A stretch of 64,000 nucleotides of DNA from positions 1 to 64,000 of the forward strand of contig NZ_JFHC01000022.1 in assembly GCF_000698595.1 (NCBI RefSeq), in the 5' to 3' direction. Shown here piece by piece: positions 1 to 8,566 of this stretch. Each line of letters opens with the position of its first letter. Within the stretch, counting starts at the first letter, position 1. The DNA is from Caballeronia glathei (GTDB taxonomy: Bacteria; Pseudomonadota; Gammaproteobacteria; Burkholderiales; Burkholderiaceae). Both the position numbers and the translations under genes were made by a program. The notes under the pieces are model-generated. The model did not search any database. It was not told where the DNA came from and worked only from the letters and a program-made list of their open reading frames with translations.

Positions 1-810
1 CGTGCCGCCTACGTTGATGCCCTGCAGGCCGTCGAGCTGCGTATGCGTGTAGAGCAGGCCGACCGTCGCCGGGCCATACGTGTAGTTCGCGCCTACGCCG
101 TACGTGCGCTGCAGCGTCGAGGCGATGTTCGCGTCGCCGTCGCCAAACGCCACCGCACCATTGAGGTTGTTGCTGCCCGAGTTGTTCAACTGAAGGTAGG
201 CGGCCGCCACATTCAGCGGGCCGTTCGCATACGAAGCGCCCACGCTCCACGCGCGGTTATTCGAGAACTGGCCGGCGGCATTGCTGAAGCCGTAGAGGCC
301 ACCTAGCTGGAACCCGGCGTAGTTCGCGCTCGTGTACTTCACGGCGTTCTTCACCGAGAAGGTGTTGTCGAGATTGTCGTTGTCGAACGGGTGCGCGGCG
401 AGATTGTTGCCATAGCCATAACCGGCAGCGGCGATCGGGCTGAGATAGTCGACCATCGAGTCATACTGGCGGCCCACGGTCAATTGACCATATTGGTCGC
501 TTTTCAGTCCGACAAAAGCCTGGCGATTGAAAATCGAATTGCTTTCGGTGAACTGGCCGTTATTCAGATTAAAACCGCTTTCCAACGTGAATATCGCATG
601 CAGGCCGCCGCCAAGGTCTTCGTTACCCTTGAGGCCGAAATACGTATCGGATACTGTGCCGCTAGCCTGCTGAAAGTTGTTATGGCCAAGTTGATTGTTC
701 GTGTAGACGAGGCCGGCATCGAGCGTACCGTACAGCGTCACGCTGCTCTGCGCGTGCGCGGTCACGGCGACCGCGCCGAACATCGAGGCGGTCAAGAGTT
801 TCTTCTTCAT
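1..810 (-). CDS. Gram-negative porin, OmpC-type (C-terminus outside window)
   Basis: This is an outer-membrane trimeric porin of the beta-proteobacterial OmpC/OpcP type. Read leftward from an ATG at 808-810, the first residues form a classical Sec signal (MKKKLLTASMFGAVAVTAHA) with likely cleavage after Ala20. The mature start (QSSVTLYGTLDAG) is the typical first beta strand of Burkholderia porins, followed by YFGLKGNEDLGGG and VGRQYDS blocks known from this family. About 270 codons are present, whereas full-length members have about 350-390 residues, so the C-terminal strands lie beyond base 1. The gene follows the catabolic operon on the same strand after a 256-base gap, so it probably has its own promoter. 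The solute is not predictable. Confidence 0.93.
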   Translation of the reverse strand, partial: MKKKLLTASMFGAVAVTAHAQSSVTLYGTLDAGLVYTNNQLGHNNFQQASGTVSDTYFGLKGNEDLGGGLHAIFTLESGFNLNNGQFTESNSIFNRQAFVGLKSDQYGQLTVGRQYDSMVDYLSPIAAAGYGYGNNLAAHPFDNDNLDNTFSVKNAVKYTSANYAGFQLGGLYGFSNAAGQFSNNRAWSVGASYANGPLNVAAAYLQLNNSGSNNLNGAVAFGDGDANIASTLQRTYGVGANYTYGPATVGLLYTHTQLDGLQGINVGGT

Positions 811-840
811 ATTGGTTCTCCGACTGTGAGGGAGGCCGCT

Positions 841-875
841 GGCCCGTCGTTGGGCGAAGGCGCCCAATGCGGGCC
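841..875 (-). promoter_or_regulatory. Stem-loop in the porin leader
   Basis: The 35 bases starting 31 nt upstream of the porin ATG fold into a two-part hairpin. The outer arms are GGCCCG (841-846) and CGGGCC (870-875). The inner arms are TTGGGCG (850-856) and CGCCCAA (861-867) with a 4-nt loop. It has no T-tract, so it is more likely a leader-RNA structure affecting stability or translation than a terminator. Its function is inferred only from its position. Confidence 0.4.
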
Positions 876-1066
876 ATGCGACCGACGAACAGTCTAAGAG
901 TCGAACGATGCAGCGCGACACCTTGTTTGACGCAATGATGTATTGCTGTCGGTCGTCATGTGTCGCCAATCGAGCGGTCAACGCGCCCTGGTGACGGCAA
1001 TGATCCGGTCATCTGCACAACGCAGCGAGGTGCGACGCCTCGCGCAGGTGAATGGACGCAGGCGTC

Positions 1067-2044
1067 CTACAGACCGTAGATGCGCGCCGTGTTGTCGTAA
1101 AAGAGCCGCAACCGGTCACGCGGGTCGAAGCTGCGGGTGATCGCCTTGAAGCCGTCGAAGATATCGGCGAGCCGGTCCACGATGCCATCCACCGGGTAGT
1201 TGCTCGCAAACGAGCAACGCTCCACGCCGAAGATGCGGATCGCATCCAGCACGACGGGCCCATTGCGTGCCACGTTCCAGCGCTCGCCCGGCACGCAGAT
1301 TCCGGATATCTTCAGATGCACGTTCGGCTCCCGGGCGAGCCGTTCGAGCGCGGCGCGCCACGCTGCGAGCCCTTCCACGCTGCGATCCGAGGGCAGCGCG
1401 GTGTGGTTCACCACGATGCGCGTCGACGGAAAGTCGCGGGCCAGTTCGGCTGCTTCCGCAAGGTGCCACCAGAAGACCTGAAGCTCGAACATGAGGTCGT
1501 GGCGCGCGAGGAGCGCGTAGCCGTCGCGCCATTTCGTGTCGCGCATCGAACCCGGTGCACGAAAGTCATCGCGATACGCGTCGCGCGGCACGGCGGCAGG
1601 CTTGTGGCGGATGCCCTTCACGAGCGGATGGGCGCCGTAGACGGCCAGCACGCTTGCGATATCGTCACGATCGAGCCAGGCCTGCGCCGACATCGCGTGA
1701 GGGAATCCCGTCTGACTCGCAACTTCATCGACCCAGCGCAGTTCGCCCAGCGGATCGCGCGGGTCCCACTCCCCTTCTATCAGTACCGTTTTCAGAACCT
1801 TGTGGGGCCCGCACTGCTCGAAATAGTCGGCGGGCAGAAAGTTGCGGCAGATGCGTTCGTAATCGCCATATCGAAACGGCTTCAGCGGACGATCGCACAG
1901 CCACGGATAGTAGTTCCTGCCGATGTCGAAGAAGTGCTGGTGAGCGTCGGCGATCGGGAGGTCGTCGTCGCAACCGGTCTGCATGAAGCGCGCGCGCCAG
2001 TCGATACCGGTCATCTCCGCAGCTGCGTGTTCGCGGGTAGTCAT
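1067..2044 (-). CDS. Amidohydrolase family 2 (PF04909) metal-dependent hydrolase
   Basis: This is a TIM-barrel hydrolase of the family that holds sugar-acid lactonases, LigI and related decarboxylases. It has 325 aa. Visible motifs are the N-terminal D33-A-H35-Q-H37 metal-site strand, N213-H214 on a middle strand, and a C-terminal FASNYPVDG (about 279-287). An AAGGAC sequence precedes the ATG. It is the last gene of the leftward catabolic operon, 11 bases behind a second member of the same family. The two share the pattern 'DAH.H, Y.PWL, NH, FASNYPV' and look like diverged duplicates. Lactone or C-C/C-N hydrolysis of a pathway intermediate is plausible, but the substrate is unknown. Confidence 0.82.
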   Translation of the reverse strand: MTTREHAAAEMTGIDWRARFMQTGCDDDLPIADAHQHFFDIGRNYYPWLCDRPLKPFRYGDYERICRNFLPADYFEQCGPHKVLKTVLIEGEWDPRDPLGELRWVDEVASQTGFPHAMSAQAWLDRDDIASVLAVYGAHPLVKGIRHKPAAVPRDAYRDDFRAPGSMRDTKWRDGYALLARHDLMFELQVFWWHLAEAAELARDFPSTRIVVNHTALPSDRSVEGLAAWRAALERLAREPNVHLKISGICVPGERWNVARNGPVVLDAIRIFGVERCSFASNYPVDGIVDRLADIFDGFKAITRSFDPRDRLRLFYDNTARIYGL

Positions 2045-2055
2045 GATGGCCGTCC

Positions 2056-3006
2056 TTACATTCGAATGCGATAGAAATCGAGCGCGTTCCTGTAGAACAC
2101 GCGCTCCTGCGCTTCGCGCCCGAGCGGCGCGAGCATGCGGGCGAGGCCGTCGGCGAGGGTGTCGTAGCTTGCGCGAAGACTCGCCACGGGATAATTGCTC
2201 GCGAACATGCAGCGCCCGACGCCGAACATGGCGACCACATCCTCGACGATCACCCGGTTGCTTTCATAGCGCCACGGTTCGTCCTTCAGGCCGAATTCGG
2301 ACAGCTTGACGTGGACGTTCGGCTGCGCGGCGAGCTTCTCCATCCAGCCGCGCCAGCGCCGCAGACCGGCATCGCTGCGATCCCAGGCAAAGCCCGCATG
2401 ATTGAGCGCGATGCGGATGCGCGGAAAGGCGGCCGCGACCTCAGCCGCCTCCGGAAGATGCCATGGCGGCACCCGCAGATCCCATGAGAGATCGAAGCGC
2501 TCGAGCAGCGCGAAGCCGTCGAGCCACGCCGGGTCCTGCATCGTTCCGCGCTGTCCGCTGACCGACTCGCCGGGCCCGGCGGACGTGACCGGCTTCGAAC
2601 GGATGCCGCGCACGAGCGGAAAGCTCGCATGCCGGGCAAGGACGTGCGCGGTATCATCGCGGTCGAACCATGCATGCGCCACGACGGCGTTGGGAAAGCC
2701 GAACCGCTCGTGAACGCGGTGCAGCCATTGCGTCTCCGCGATCTGCTCGTTGCGCGATCGCTCGGCCTCCACGTGAACGGTGCCGATCACCCGCTGATTC
2801 GACGTCACGCGCAGAAAGTCGCCGGGACCGAAATCGCGCCGGATCGCGTGATAGTCGCCGAGGAAGAAGTCTTCGTGGTACGCCTCCTGAAGCCACGGAT
2901 AGCGCCCTTCGCTCAGGTTCCAGAGATGATGATGCGCGTCGATCAGCGGAAGCGCATCGCCGGGGGCGTGATTGTCGAGGCCGTTGCGCTCGTGAAGTGT
3001 CAGCAT
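2056..3006 (-). CDS. Amidohydrolase family 2 (PF04909) paralogue
   Basis: A 316-aa TIM-barrel hydrolase related to its downstream neighbour. It has an N-terminal DAHHHLWN metal motif, an NHAGFAWDRS strand in the middle and FASNYPVAS near the end. I place the start at 3006 (MLTLHERN) because GGAGC lies about 8 nt upstream and this ATG falls 20 bases after the thioesterase stop. A longer frame reaching 3093 would overlap that gene and starts with an arginine-rich, non-conserved stretch. Two paralogues in series suggest either successive steps on related lactones or amides, or two specificities. The actual reaction is not known. Confidence 0.8.
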   Translation of the reverse strand: MLTLHERNGLDNHAPGDALPLIDAHHHLWNLSEGRYPWLQEAYHEDFFLGDYHAIRRDFGPGDFLRVTSNQRVIGTVHVEAERSRNEQIAETQWLHRVHERFGFPNAVVAHAWFDRDDTAHVLARHASFPLVRGIRSKPVTSAGPGESVSGQRGTMQDPAWLDGFALLERFDLSWDLRVPPWHLPEAAEVAAAFPRIRIALNHAGFAWDRSDAGLRRWRGWMEKLAAQPNVHVKLSEFGLKDEPWRYESNRVIVEDVVAMFGVGRCMFASNYPVASLRASYDTLADGLARMLAPLGREAQERVFYRNALDFYRIRM

Positions 3007-3025
3007 GTCGTCTGCGCTCCGTGCC

Positions 3026-3445
3026 TCAGGCGAGCGCCTTCCCGGCTGCGTTTCGCGCCTTCGCCGCGACCCGTTGCCGGAGCTTCTCGACATTCACCAC
3101 GACGCGCGCGTGCGTGCCGTCGCAGATCTGCTCGAACGCATCGCACGCCGCGACCTCGAAGGTGACCGTGCGTCCCTCGACACGCGCCACCCGTACCTCG
3201 ATCTGCACCGCCATGCCCTGCAAGGTCGCGCCGGTGTGCCGGATGTCGATGGCCGCACCCACCGAGTTTTCGCCATCGCCGACATGATCGAGCAGCAGAT
3301 CGAGGCACGCCTCCTCGACGTCGTTCACGAGTTGCGGCGTCGCGTAGACACGCAGTTCCTCGCCGAGAAAGGAGATCGTGCGCGCGCGGTCCACCTCGAC
3401 CGTGCGCGTGAACGTCATGCCGACTTTCAATGTATTGCCAGTCAT
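3026..3445 (-). CDS. Hot-dog acyl-CoA thioesterase, fluoroacetyl-CoA thioesterase (FlK)-like
   Basis: A 139-aa single-domain hot-dog protein. It aligns without gaps across the active-site region of Streptomyces FlK. FlK's catalytic Thr42, Glu50 and His76 correspond to Thr36 (YATPQ), Glu44 (NDVEEAC) and His70 (IRHTGAT), with spacings of 8 and 26 residues conserved. FlK hydrolyses fluoroacetyl-CoA, but the wider family includes thioesterases for other small acyl-CoAs, so fluoroacetate resistance is not implied. In this operon, with a CoA-transferase and an enoyl-CoA hydratase-like protein, it would release or proof-read a short CoA ester. The gene sits between the TRAP permease and the amidohydrolases. 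Confidence 0.8.
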   Translation of the reverse strand: MTGNTLKVGMTFTRTVEVDRARTISFLGEELRVYATPQLVNDVEEACLDLLLDHVGDGENSVGAAIDIRHTGATLQGMAVQIEVRVARVEGRTVTFEVAACDAFEQICDGTHARVVVNVEKLRQRVAAKARNAAGKALA

Positions 3446-3488
3446 CCTGTCGTTTCCCTGAAAATGAGTTGCGCGCGCGTAAGCCGCT

Positions 3489-5387
3489 TCATGCGGCAGG
3501 CAGGAAGCCCACCGACACCCACGGCACCGCGACGAGAATCAGCAGCGCGACGAACAGCGCGCCGAGATACGGCCAGACCCGCTTCATCGCGCCGTCGGGG
3601 TCGACTTTCGCGATCGCGCAGGCGGCGTAGAAGCCCACGCCGAAGGGCGGTGCGAAGAGTCCGAGGCCCATCGCGAACACCGCGACCATCGCGTAGTGCA
3701 CTTCGTTGATGCCCATCGTCCGCGCAACGGGAAAGAGCAGCGGCCCGAACAGCACGATGGCCGGAATGCCTTCGAGGAAGCTGCCGAGCAGCACGAACGC
3801 AACGGCGGAGATCACGAGGAAGCCCGCAGGGCCGCCCGGCGCCGCCGACATCAGTTCCGCCAGTTGCCGCGAGAAGCCGGACTGCGTGAGCGCCCATGCC
3901 ATGGCCGTGGCGCAGCCGATGATGATCAGGATCGCGCCCGACAGCGACGCCGTGCTGACGAGCATCGGATAGAGCCGTTTCCAGTCGAAGCAGCGATAGA
4001 AGACCAGTCCCGCGACGAACGTATACGCCACGCCCACCGACGCCACCTCGGTCGCCGTCGCGATGCCTTCCACCACCGCGGCGCGGATGACGAAGGGCAA
4101 GGCGAGCGCGGGCAGCGCGATCAGGAAGGCCCGGCCCACGTCGCGCGGCGCCGCGCGCGCCACGCCGTGCGTATCCTTCCTGCGGTTCTTGAACCAGACG
4201 ACGGCCGCCATCGCCATCGCGCCGACGACGGCCGGCATGAAGCCGCCGGTGAAGAGCGCCGAGATCGAGACGCCCGTGACCGAGCCGATCGTGATGAGCA
4301 CGAGGCTTGGCGGGATGGTTTCCGACATGGCGCCCGATGCGCTCAGCATCGCGACGAGTTCGTTCTCGTCCTCGCCGCGCTTCTTCATTTCGGGGAAGAG
4401 CGCGGGTGCGACCGCGGCCATGTCGGCGGCTTTCGATCCGGAGATGCCCGACACCAGATAGATCGCACCGATCAGCACGTACGACAGCCCGCCCCGCAGA
4501 TGCCCGATCAGCGAGGCCAGGAAGCGGATCATGGCGTTCGCCATGCCCATTGCCTCGATCAGCGCGCCGAGAAAGACGAAGAGCGGAATGGCGAGCAGGA
4601 TCAGGCCGGACATGCCTTCGTCCATCCGTCCGACCACGACCAGCATCGGTGTGGAGGTGACGGTCGTGAGGTAGGCCACCGTCGAGAGTCCGAAGGCGAC
4701 CATGATCGGCACGCCTATCACGATCATAAACACCACGCCCACCACGAAGAAGAGCACGAGGTTCCAGTTGCCGAAAGCCGTCATCGCCGCCTTCGCGACG
4801 TAGAGCAGCGCGGCCACGCCGGCGACAACGAGCACCGACACGCAGAAATGCCGCGCGCTCGCGCGCTCCATCAGCCGCGCGACGGAAATCGCGAGCATCA
4901 GCGAAAGGCCGACCGAGATCGCCGCCACGCGAAACGCGTTCGATATCTCCAGCGCGGCGCTCGTGATGGCCCACTCCTCGGTGGTGTATTCCCAGGCGGG
5001 CTGAAGCAGCACCAGAATGAACGCGATGACCACGACCGCGCCGAACGTGTCGGCGAACGCGCGCCGCGGCGGCGCCAGACGCGCGATGAAGGTGGTGAGC
5101 CGCATGTGCTCGCCGCGGCGCAGCGCGATCACCGAACCGAGCATCGCGAGCCAGATGAAGAGCAGCGACGCCAGTTCGTCGCCCCAGACGAGCGGGTCGT
5201 GCAGCGCGTAACGATAGAACACGTTGGCGAAGAGCAGCAGGACTTCTGCGACGACCAGGCCCGCTGCGGCCACTTCGGTGAGCCAGCGGATGCCCGTCTC
5301 CAGCCGCCAGCCGATCCGCGCGACGGGATTGCCGGCCTTGAACGCAGCGGCCTGCGGAATTTTTTCCATTTGGATCTCGACGCTCAT
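3489..5387 (-). CDS. TRAP transporter fused permease (DctQ-DctM)
   Basis: A 632-aa inner-membrane protein combining the small and large TRAP permease subunits. Residues about 1-190 are a DctQ-like four-helix module (GDELASLLFIWLAMLGSV is typical). A linker helix follows, then from about 210 the DctM domain, with the conserved ISGSKAADMAAVAPAL and ETIPPSLVLI loops and a final AMGLGLFAPPFGVGFY block. GAGGGGG precedes the ATG. With the adjacent DctP it should form a sodium-driven tripartite importer for an organic acid. The fusion is common in this family. The binding protein starts 12 bases upstream, consistent with co-transcription. Confidence 0.93.
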   Translation of the reverse strand: MSVEIQMEKIPQAAAFKAGNPVARIGWRLETGIRWLTEVAAAGLVVAEVLLLFANVFYRYALHDPLVWGDELASLLFIWLAMLGSVIALRRGEHMRLTTFIARLAPPRRAFADTFGAVVVIAFILVLLQPAWEYTTEEWAITSAALEISNAFRVAAISVGLSLMLAISVARLMERASARHFCVSVLVVAGVAALLYVAKAAMTAFGNWNLVLFFVVGVVFMIVIGVPIMVAFGLSTVAYLTTVTSTPMLVVVGRMDEGMSGLILLAIPLFVFLGALIEAMGMANAMIRFLASLIGHLRGGLSYVLIGAIYLVSGISGSKAADMAAVAPALFPEMKKRGEDENELVAMLSASGAMSETIPPSLVLITIGSVTGVSISALFTGGFMPAVVGAMAMAAVVWFKNRRKDTHGVARAAPRDVGRAFLIALPALALPFVIRAAVVEGIATATEVASVGVAYTFVAGLVFYRCFDWKRLYPMLVSTASLSGAILIIIGCATAMAWALTQSGFSRQLAELMSAAPGGPAGFLVISAVAFVLLGSFLEGIPAIVLFGPLLFPVARTMGINEVHYAMVAVFAMGLGLFAPPFGVGFYAACAIAKVDPDGAMKRVWPYLGALFVALLILVAVPWVSVGFLPAA

Positions 5388-5399
5388 GGTCGCCCCCTC

Positions 5400-6431
5400 T
5401 CAAGAAAGCTGGCCGGCGTATTTTTCGAGCAGCGCCCACGAGGCGTCGCCGTATTTCTTCTTCCACTCCGCGTAGAAGCCCTTTTTCTGCAACTCGGAGC
5501 GAAACGCCTGCTGGTCCACCTTGTTGAACGCGACGCCCTTCGCCGTGAGCGCCGGTTCGAGGCTCGCGTTGAGATCCATCACTTCCTTGCGCTGCACGAG
5601 GGCCGCCGCGTTGACGTGGCGCGCGACGACCTCCTGCACGTCCTTCGGCAGCTTCGGCCAGGTCTTGCCGCTCGCGAGCAGCCAGAATCCCGACCAGATG
5701 TGATCCGTCATCGAACAGTATTTCTGCACCTCGAAGAAGCGCGCAGCCTCGACGACGACGAGCGGATTTTCCTGCCCTTCGACCACTTTCGTCTGAAGCG
5801 CGGAATAGGTTTCGTTGATGCTGATGCCCGTGGGCGCCGCGCCGAGCGTCTTGAACATCGAAGTCCACAGCGGGCTCACGAGCACGCGGATCTTGAAGCC
5901 CTTCAGGTCGGCGGGGGTCCTGATGGGACGCGTCGAACTCGTGACCTGCCTGAAGCCGTTGTTCCAGATCTTGTCCATCGCGATGAGCCCGGCTTTCGCC
6001 GCCTCGGCGCGCACATGCTGGCCGAGGCCGCCGTCCATCGCCGCCCATACGTCGTCGTAGTTCTTGAACGCGAACGGCACACTCTCGATCGACGCAACCG
6101 GAACCAGTGTCGACAGGATCGCGCCCGGCAGCGGAATGAAATCGACGCCGCCCGCGCGCACTTGCGAGAGCATGTCGGTATCGCCGCCCATCTGCGCGTT
6201 GGCATAGATCTGCAGGTCGACACGCCCGTTGGTTTCCTTCCTGATGGCAGCGGCTGCGTCCTTCATGCGCGCGTTGAGCGGGTGCCGGTCGGGCAGGCTG
6301 CTCGCATACTTGAGCGTGATCGGGGCGCCTTGCGCGAAGACGCGCGCGGGCAGAAGCGCGCCCGTGACGGTGGCGGCGGCCGCCGCTCCGGCCGACGCGA
6401 TGAACGTCCGGCGCGATAGGGATTGGGTCAT
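5400..6431 (-). CDS. TRAP transporter substrate-binding protein (DctP family)
   Basis: A 343-aa periplasmic binding protein. I choose the ATG at 6431 (MTQSLSRRTFIASAG), which gives an exact twin-arginine signal (SRRTF) followed by an alanine-rich core and AFAQ-type cleavage near residue 34. The longer frame to 6464 adds a non-signal extension. The mature part shows DctP landmarks: LKYASSLPDRHPLN, GRVDLQIYANAQMGGD and LKGFKIRVL, the last carrying the arginine that usually holds a carboxylate. The ligand is therefore probably an organic acid. It is the first transport gene of the operon, downstream of the CoA-transferase. Confidence 0.92.
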   Translation of the reverse strand: MTQSLSRRTFIASAGAAAAATVTGALLPARVFAQGAPITLKYASSLPDRHPLNARMKDAAAAIRKETNGRVDLQIYANAQMGGDTDMLSQVRAGGVDFIPLPGAILSTLVPVASIESVPFAFKNYDDVWAAMDGGLGQHVRAEAAKAGLIAMDKIWNNGFRQVTSSTRPIRTPADLKGFKIRVLVSPLWTSMFKTLGAAPTGISINETYSALQTKVVEGQENPLVVVEAARFFEVQKYCSMTDHIWSGFWLLASGKTWPKLPKDVQEVVARHVNAAALVQRKEVMDLNASLEPALTAKGVAFNKVDQQAFRSELQKKGFYAEWKKKYGDASWALLEKYAGQLS

Positions 6432-6510
6432 GTCTGTCTCCGTGATTGTTCTGTCGTGCCGCACGATGGATCGTGTCTCGTGGCACGCGTGATTCCGGCA
6501 GTTGCTTCGG

Positions 6511-7707
6511 TCAGGCCTGCGCGAGTACCGCCCGTTCGTCGATCAGCGTCGTCACTTCGCCGTCGGAGTAGCCGAATTCCGCGAGCACCTCGCGCGTGTG
6601 CTGTCCGAGCAGCGGCGCCGGCCGGCTCGCGCCGCGCTTCGCGCCGGAAAAGTGGATCGGGAGGCCGAGCCCGCGGACCTTGCCCGCGCTCGGGTGATCG
6701 GTTTCCACCACCATGTCGCGCGCGATGGTCTGCGGATGCGCGAGCGCCGCCGCGATATCCAGCACGGGCCCGGCCGGCAGTCCGATACGATCGAACTCGA
6801 CCATCCAGGCGTCGGTGGTGCGCTGCACGAGCCGCGCCGTCAGGATTTCGACCAGTTCCTGGCGATGCGCAAGGCGCGACGCATTGGTCGCGAAACGCGG
6901 ATCGGCGGCGAGCTGCGGTGCATCCAGCACTTCGAGCAGGCGCTCGTAGTTGCTCTGGTTCGCCGCTCCGATGTTGATCCAGCCATCGAGCGTGCGAAAC
7001 ACCTGATACGGCGCGCTGGTCGAATTGGCCGAGCCCATTTTCGGCAGGATCGTGCCGTCCGCGAGATAGCTCGCTGCCGGCCAGTACATCTGCTGGAGGC
7101 CCGCTTCGAAGAGCGACGTATCGACCATCTGGCCGCGCCCGGTGCGCAGCTTTTCCACATACGCCGCCGCGATGCCGAGCGCGGCGAGGATGCCGGAGTT
7201 GATGTCGGCCACGGGCGAACCCGCCTTGATCGGCTCGCGCCCCTCTTCACCCGTCATGCTCATCATGCCGCTCATGCCTTGCGCGATCAGGTCGAAGCCG
7301 CCCTTCTCGCCGTACGGTCCGGTGCGCCCGTAACCCGAGATCGCGCAGTAGATGAGGCCCGGATTGAGTTCCCTGAGCGTCTCGTAGCCGAGCCCGAACT
7401 TTTCCATCGTGCCCGCGCGATAGTTTTCCGTGACCACGTCGGCGTCGCTCAGGAGGCGCGCAAGCACTTCGCGGCCGCGCGCGCTCTTCAGGTTCAGGCC
7501 GATGCCGCGCTTGTTGCGGTTGACGATCATGAACGACGCCGATTCGCCGCTCGGCAGGATCGGCGAGAAGCGGCGCGAGTCGTCGCCGTCGGGCACCTTC
7601 TCCACCTTGATGACGTCGGCACCCATGTCGGCCAGCATCATCCCGCATACCGGCCCCGACATGATGTGGGCCAGTTCGATTACCTTCATCCCCTGTAGCG
7701 GACCCAT
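6511..7707 (-). CDS. Class III CoA-transferase (CaiB/BaiF family)
   Basis: This 398-aa enzyme moves CoA between carboxylic acids through an aspartyl-CoA anhydride. The catalytic Asp is D168 in SPVADINSG, close to Asp169 of formyl-CoA transferase. Other family blocks are ELAHIMSGPVCGMMLADMGADVIKVE (about 11-36), NKRGIGLNLKS and VTENYRAGTMEKFGLGY. It would activate the acid brought in by the TRAP system. The start codon follows the stop of the enoyl-CoA hydratase-like gene by one base, so the two are translationally linked. Length is normal for the family. Confidence 0.92.
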   Translation of the reverse strand: MGPLQGMKVIELAHIMSGPVCGMMLADMGADVIKVEKVPDGDDSRRFSPILPSGESASFMIVNRNKRGIGLNLKSARGREVLARLLSDADVVTENYRAGTMEKFGLGYETLRELNPGLIYCAISGYGRTGPYGEKGGFDLIAQGMSGMMSMTGEEGREPIKAGSPVADINSGILAALGIAAAYVEKLRTGRGQMVDTSLFEAGLQQMYWPAASYLADGTILPKMGSANSTSAPYQVFRTLDGWINIGAANQSNYERLLEVLDAPQLAADPRFATNASRLAHRQELVEILTARLVQRTTDAWMVEFDRIGLPAGPVLDIAAALAHPQTIARDMVVETDHPSAGKVRGLGLPIHFSGAKRGASRPAPLLGQHTREVLAEFGYSDGEVTTLIDERAVLAQA

Positions 7708-7708
7708 C

Positions 7709-8488
7709 TCACCTCCCCTTGAAAACAGGCTTTGTCTTCGCTTCGAATGCGGCCACGCCGATGCGGAAGTCCTCGGTGTCGAAGCAGTCGAAGCTCGTTT
7801 CGATTTCGGCGGCTCCAGGCGGCGCCGGATCGGCCAGCCGGCGAGCCGCCGCCTTGTGCCAGCGCGCGACGAACGGCGCGCCGCGACTCACGCGCCGTGC
7901 GGTGGCGAGCGTCTCGGTTTCGACTGCGTCGTCGGCCACCACGCGCGACACGAGCCCCTTCGCGTACGCTTCCTGCGCGCTGTAGATGCGGCCTTCCAGC
8001 AGCATCTCGAGCGCAACAGCGCGGCCCGCGAGCGCGATCACCGCGCCGAGTTCGTCGTAGGACATGGTGAGCCCGAGCTGCCCGATGGGCGCGCCGAAGC
8101 GGCTCGATTCGCCGCAGATGCGGATGTCGCAAAGCGAGGCGATTTCCAGCCCGCCGCCCACGCATGCGCCGTGAATCATCGCGACGACCGGATGGCGGCA
8201 CTGCGCAATGGCTTCCATCGTGTGGCTCGTGACCTGCGCGTACTCGCGGGCCTCGTCCTTGTTCGAGCGCGCGGTGGCGAACTCGCGAATGTCCGCGCCC
8301 GCCGCGAATGCCTTGTGCCCCGCCCCGCGCAATACGATGCAGCGCAGGGTGTCGTCGGCGGACAGCGCGCTCATGGCCGTGCCCAGGTCGCGCCACATGG
8401 CGAGCGTGAGCACGTTCATCTTCTCGGGATTGTTCAGTGTGACCGTGGCGACGGTGTCTTCCCGCTCTACGGTGATTTGCGTTTGCAT
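7709..8488 (-). CDS. Enoyl-CoA hydratase/isomerase family protein with one catalytic Glu
   Basis: A 259-aa crotonase-fold protein. The oxyanion-hole segments AFAAGADI (about 60-67) and HGACVGGGLEIA are intact. The first catalytic glutamate (Glu144 in rat hydratase) is present as E115 in GGGLEIA. The second (Glu164) is replaced: FGAPIGQLGL has Ile135 where the hydratases have Glu. One-Glu members are often isomerases, hydrolases or lyases, so a plain hydratase reaction should not be assumed. It lies between the alcohol dehydrogenase and the CoA-transferase and probably acts on the CoA ester made by the latter. Confidence 0.88.
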   Translation of the reverse strand: MQTQITVEREDTVATVTLNNPEKMNVLTLAMWRDLGTAMSALSADDTLRCIVLRGAGHKAFAAGADIREFATARSNKDEAREYAQVTSHTMEAIAQCRHPVVAMIHGACVGGGLEIASLCDIRICGESSRFGAPIGQLGLTMSYDELGAVIALAGRAVALEMLLEGRIYSAQEAYAKGLVSRVVADDAVETETLATARRVSRGAPFVARWHKAAARRLADPAPPGAAEIETSFDCFDTEDFRIGVAAFEAKTKPVFKGR

Positions 8489-8566
8489 GCCTGTCCTTGC
8501 GTGGAATGTTGGGGTGCGGGGTGCGCTGCCGCCGCGTACCCGAGGATGTGGTCCGGATGCGCGCCG

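Noticed and set aside
3026..3445. Claim that the operon confers fluoroacetate resistance
   Set aside because: Conservation of the FlK triad shows fold and mechanism only; no dehalogenase or other fluoro-specific gene is present.
3442..6486. Very long open frames antisense or out of frame to the TRAP genes (over 900 residues on both strands)
   Set aside because: Composition is Arg/His/Ala-rich with no domains; they are the usual shadows of GC-rich genes whose correct frame encodes clear TRAP proteins.
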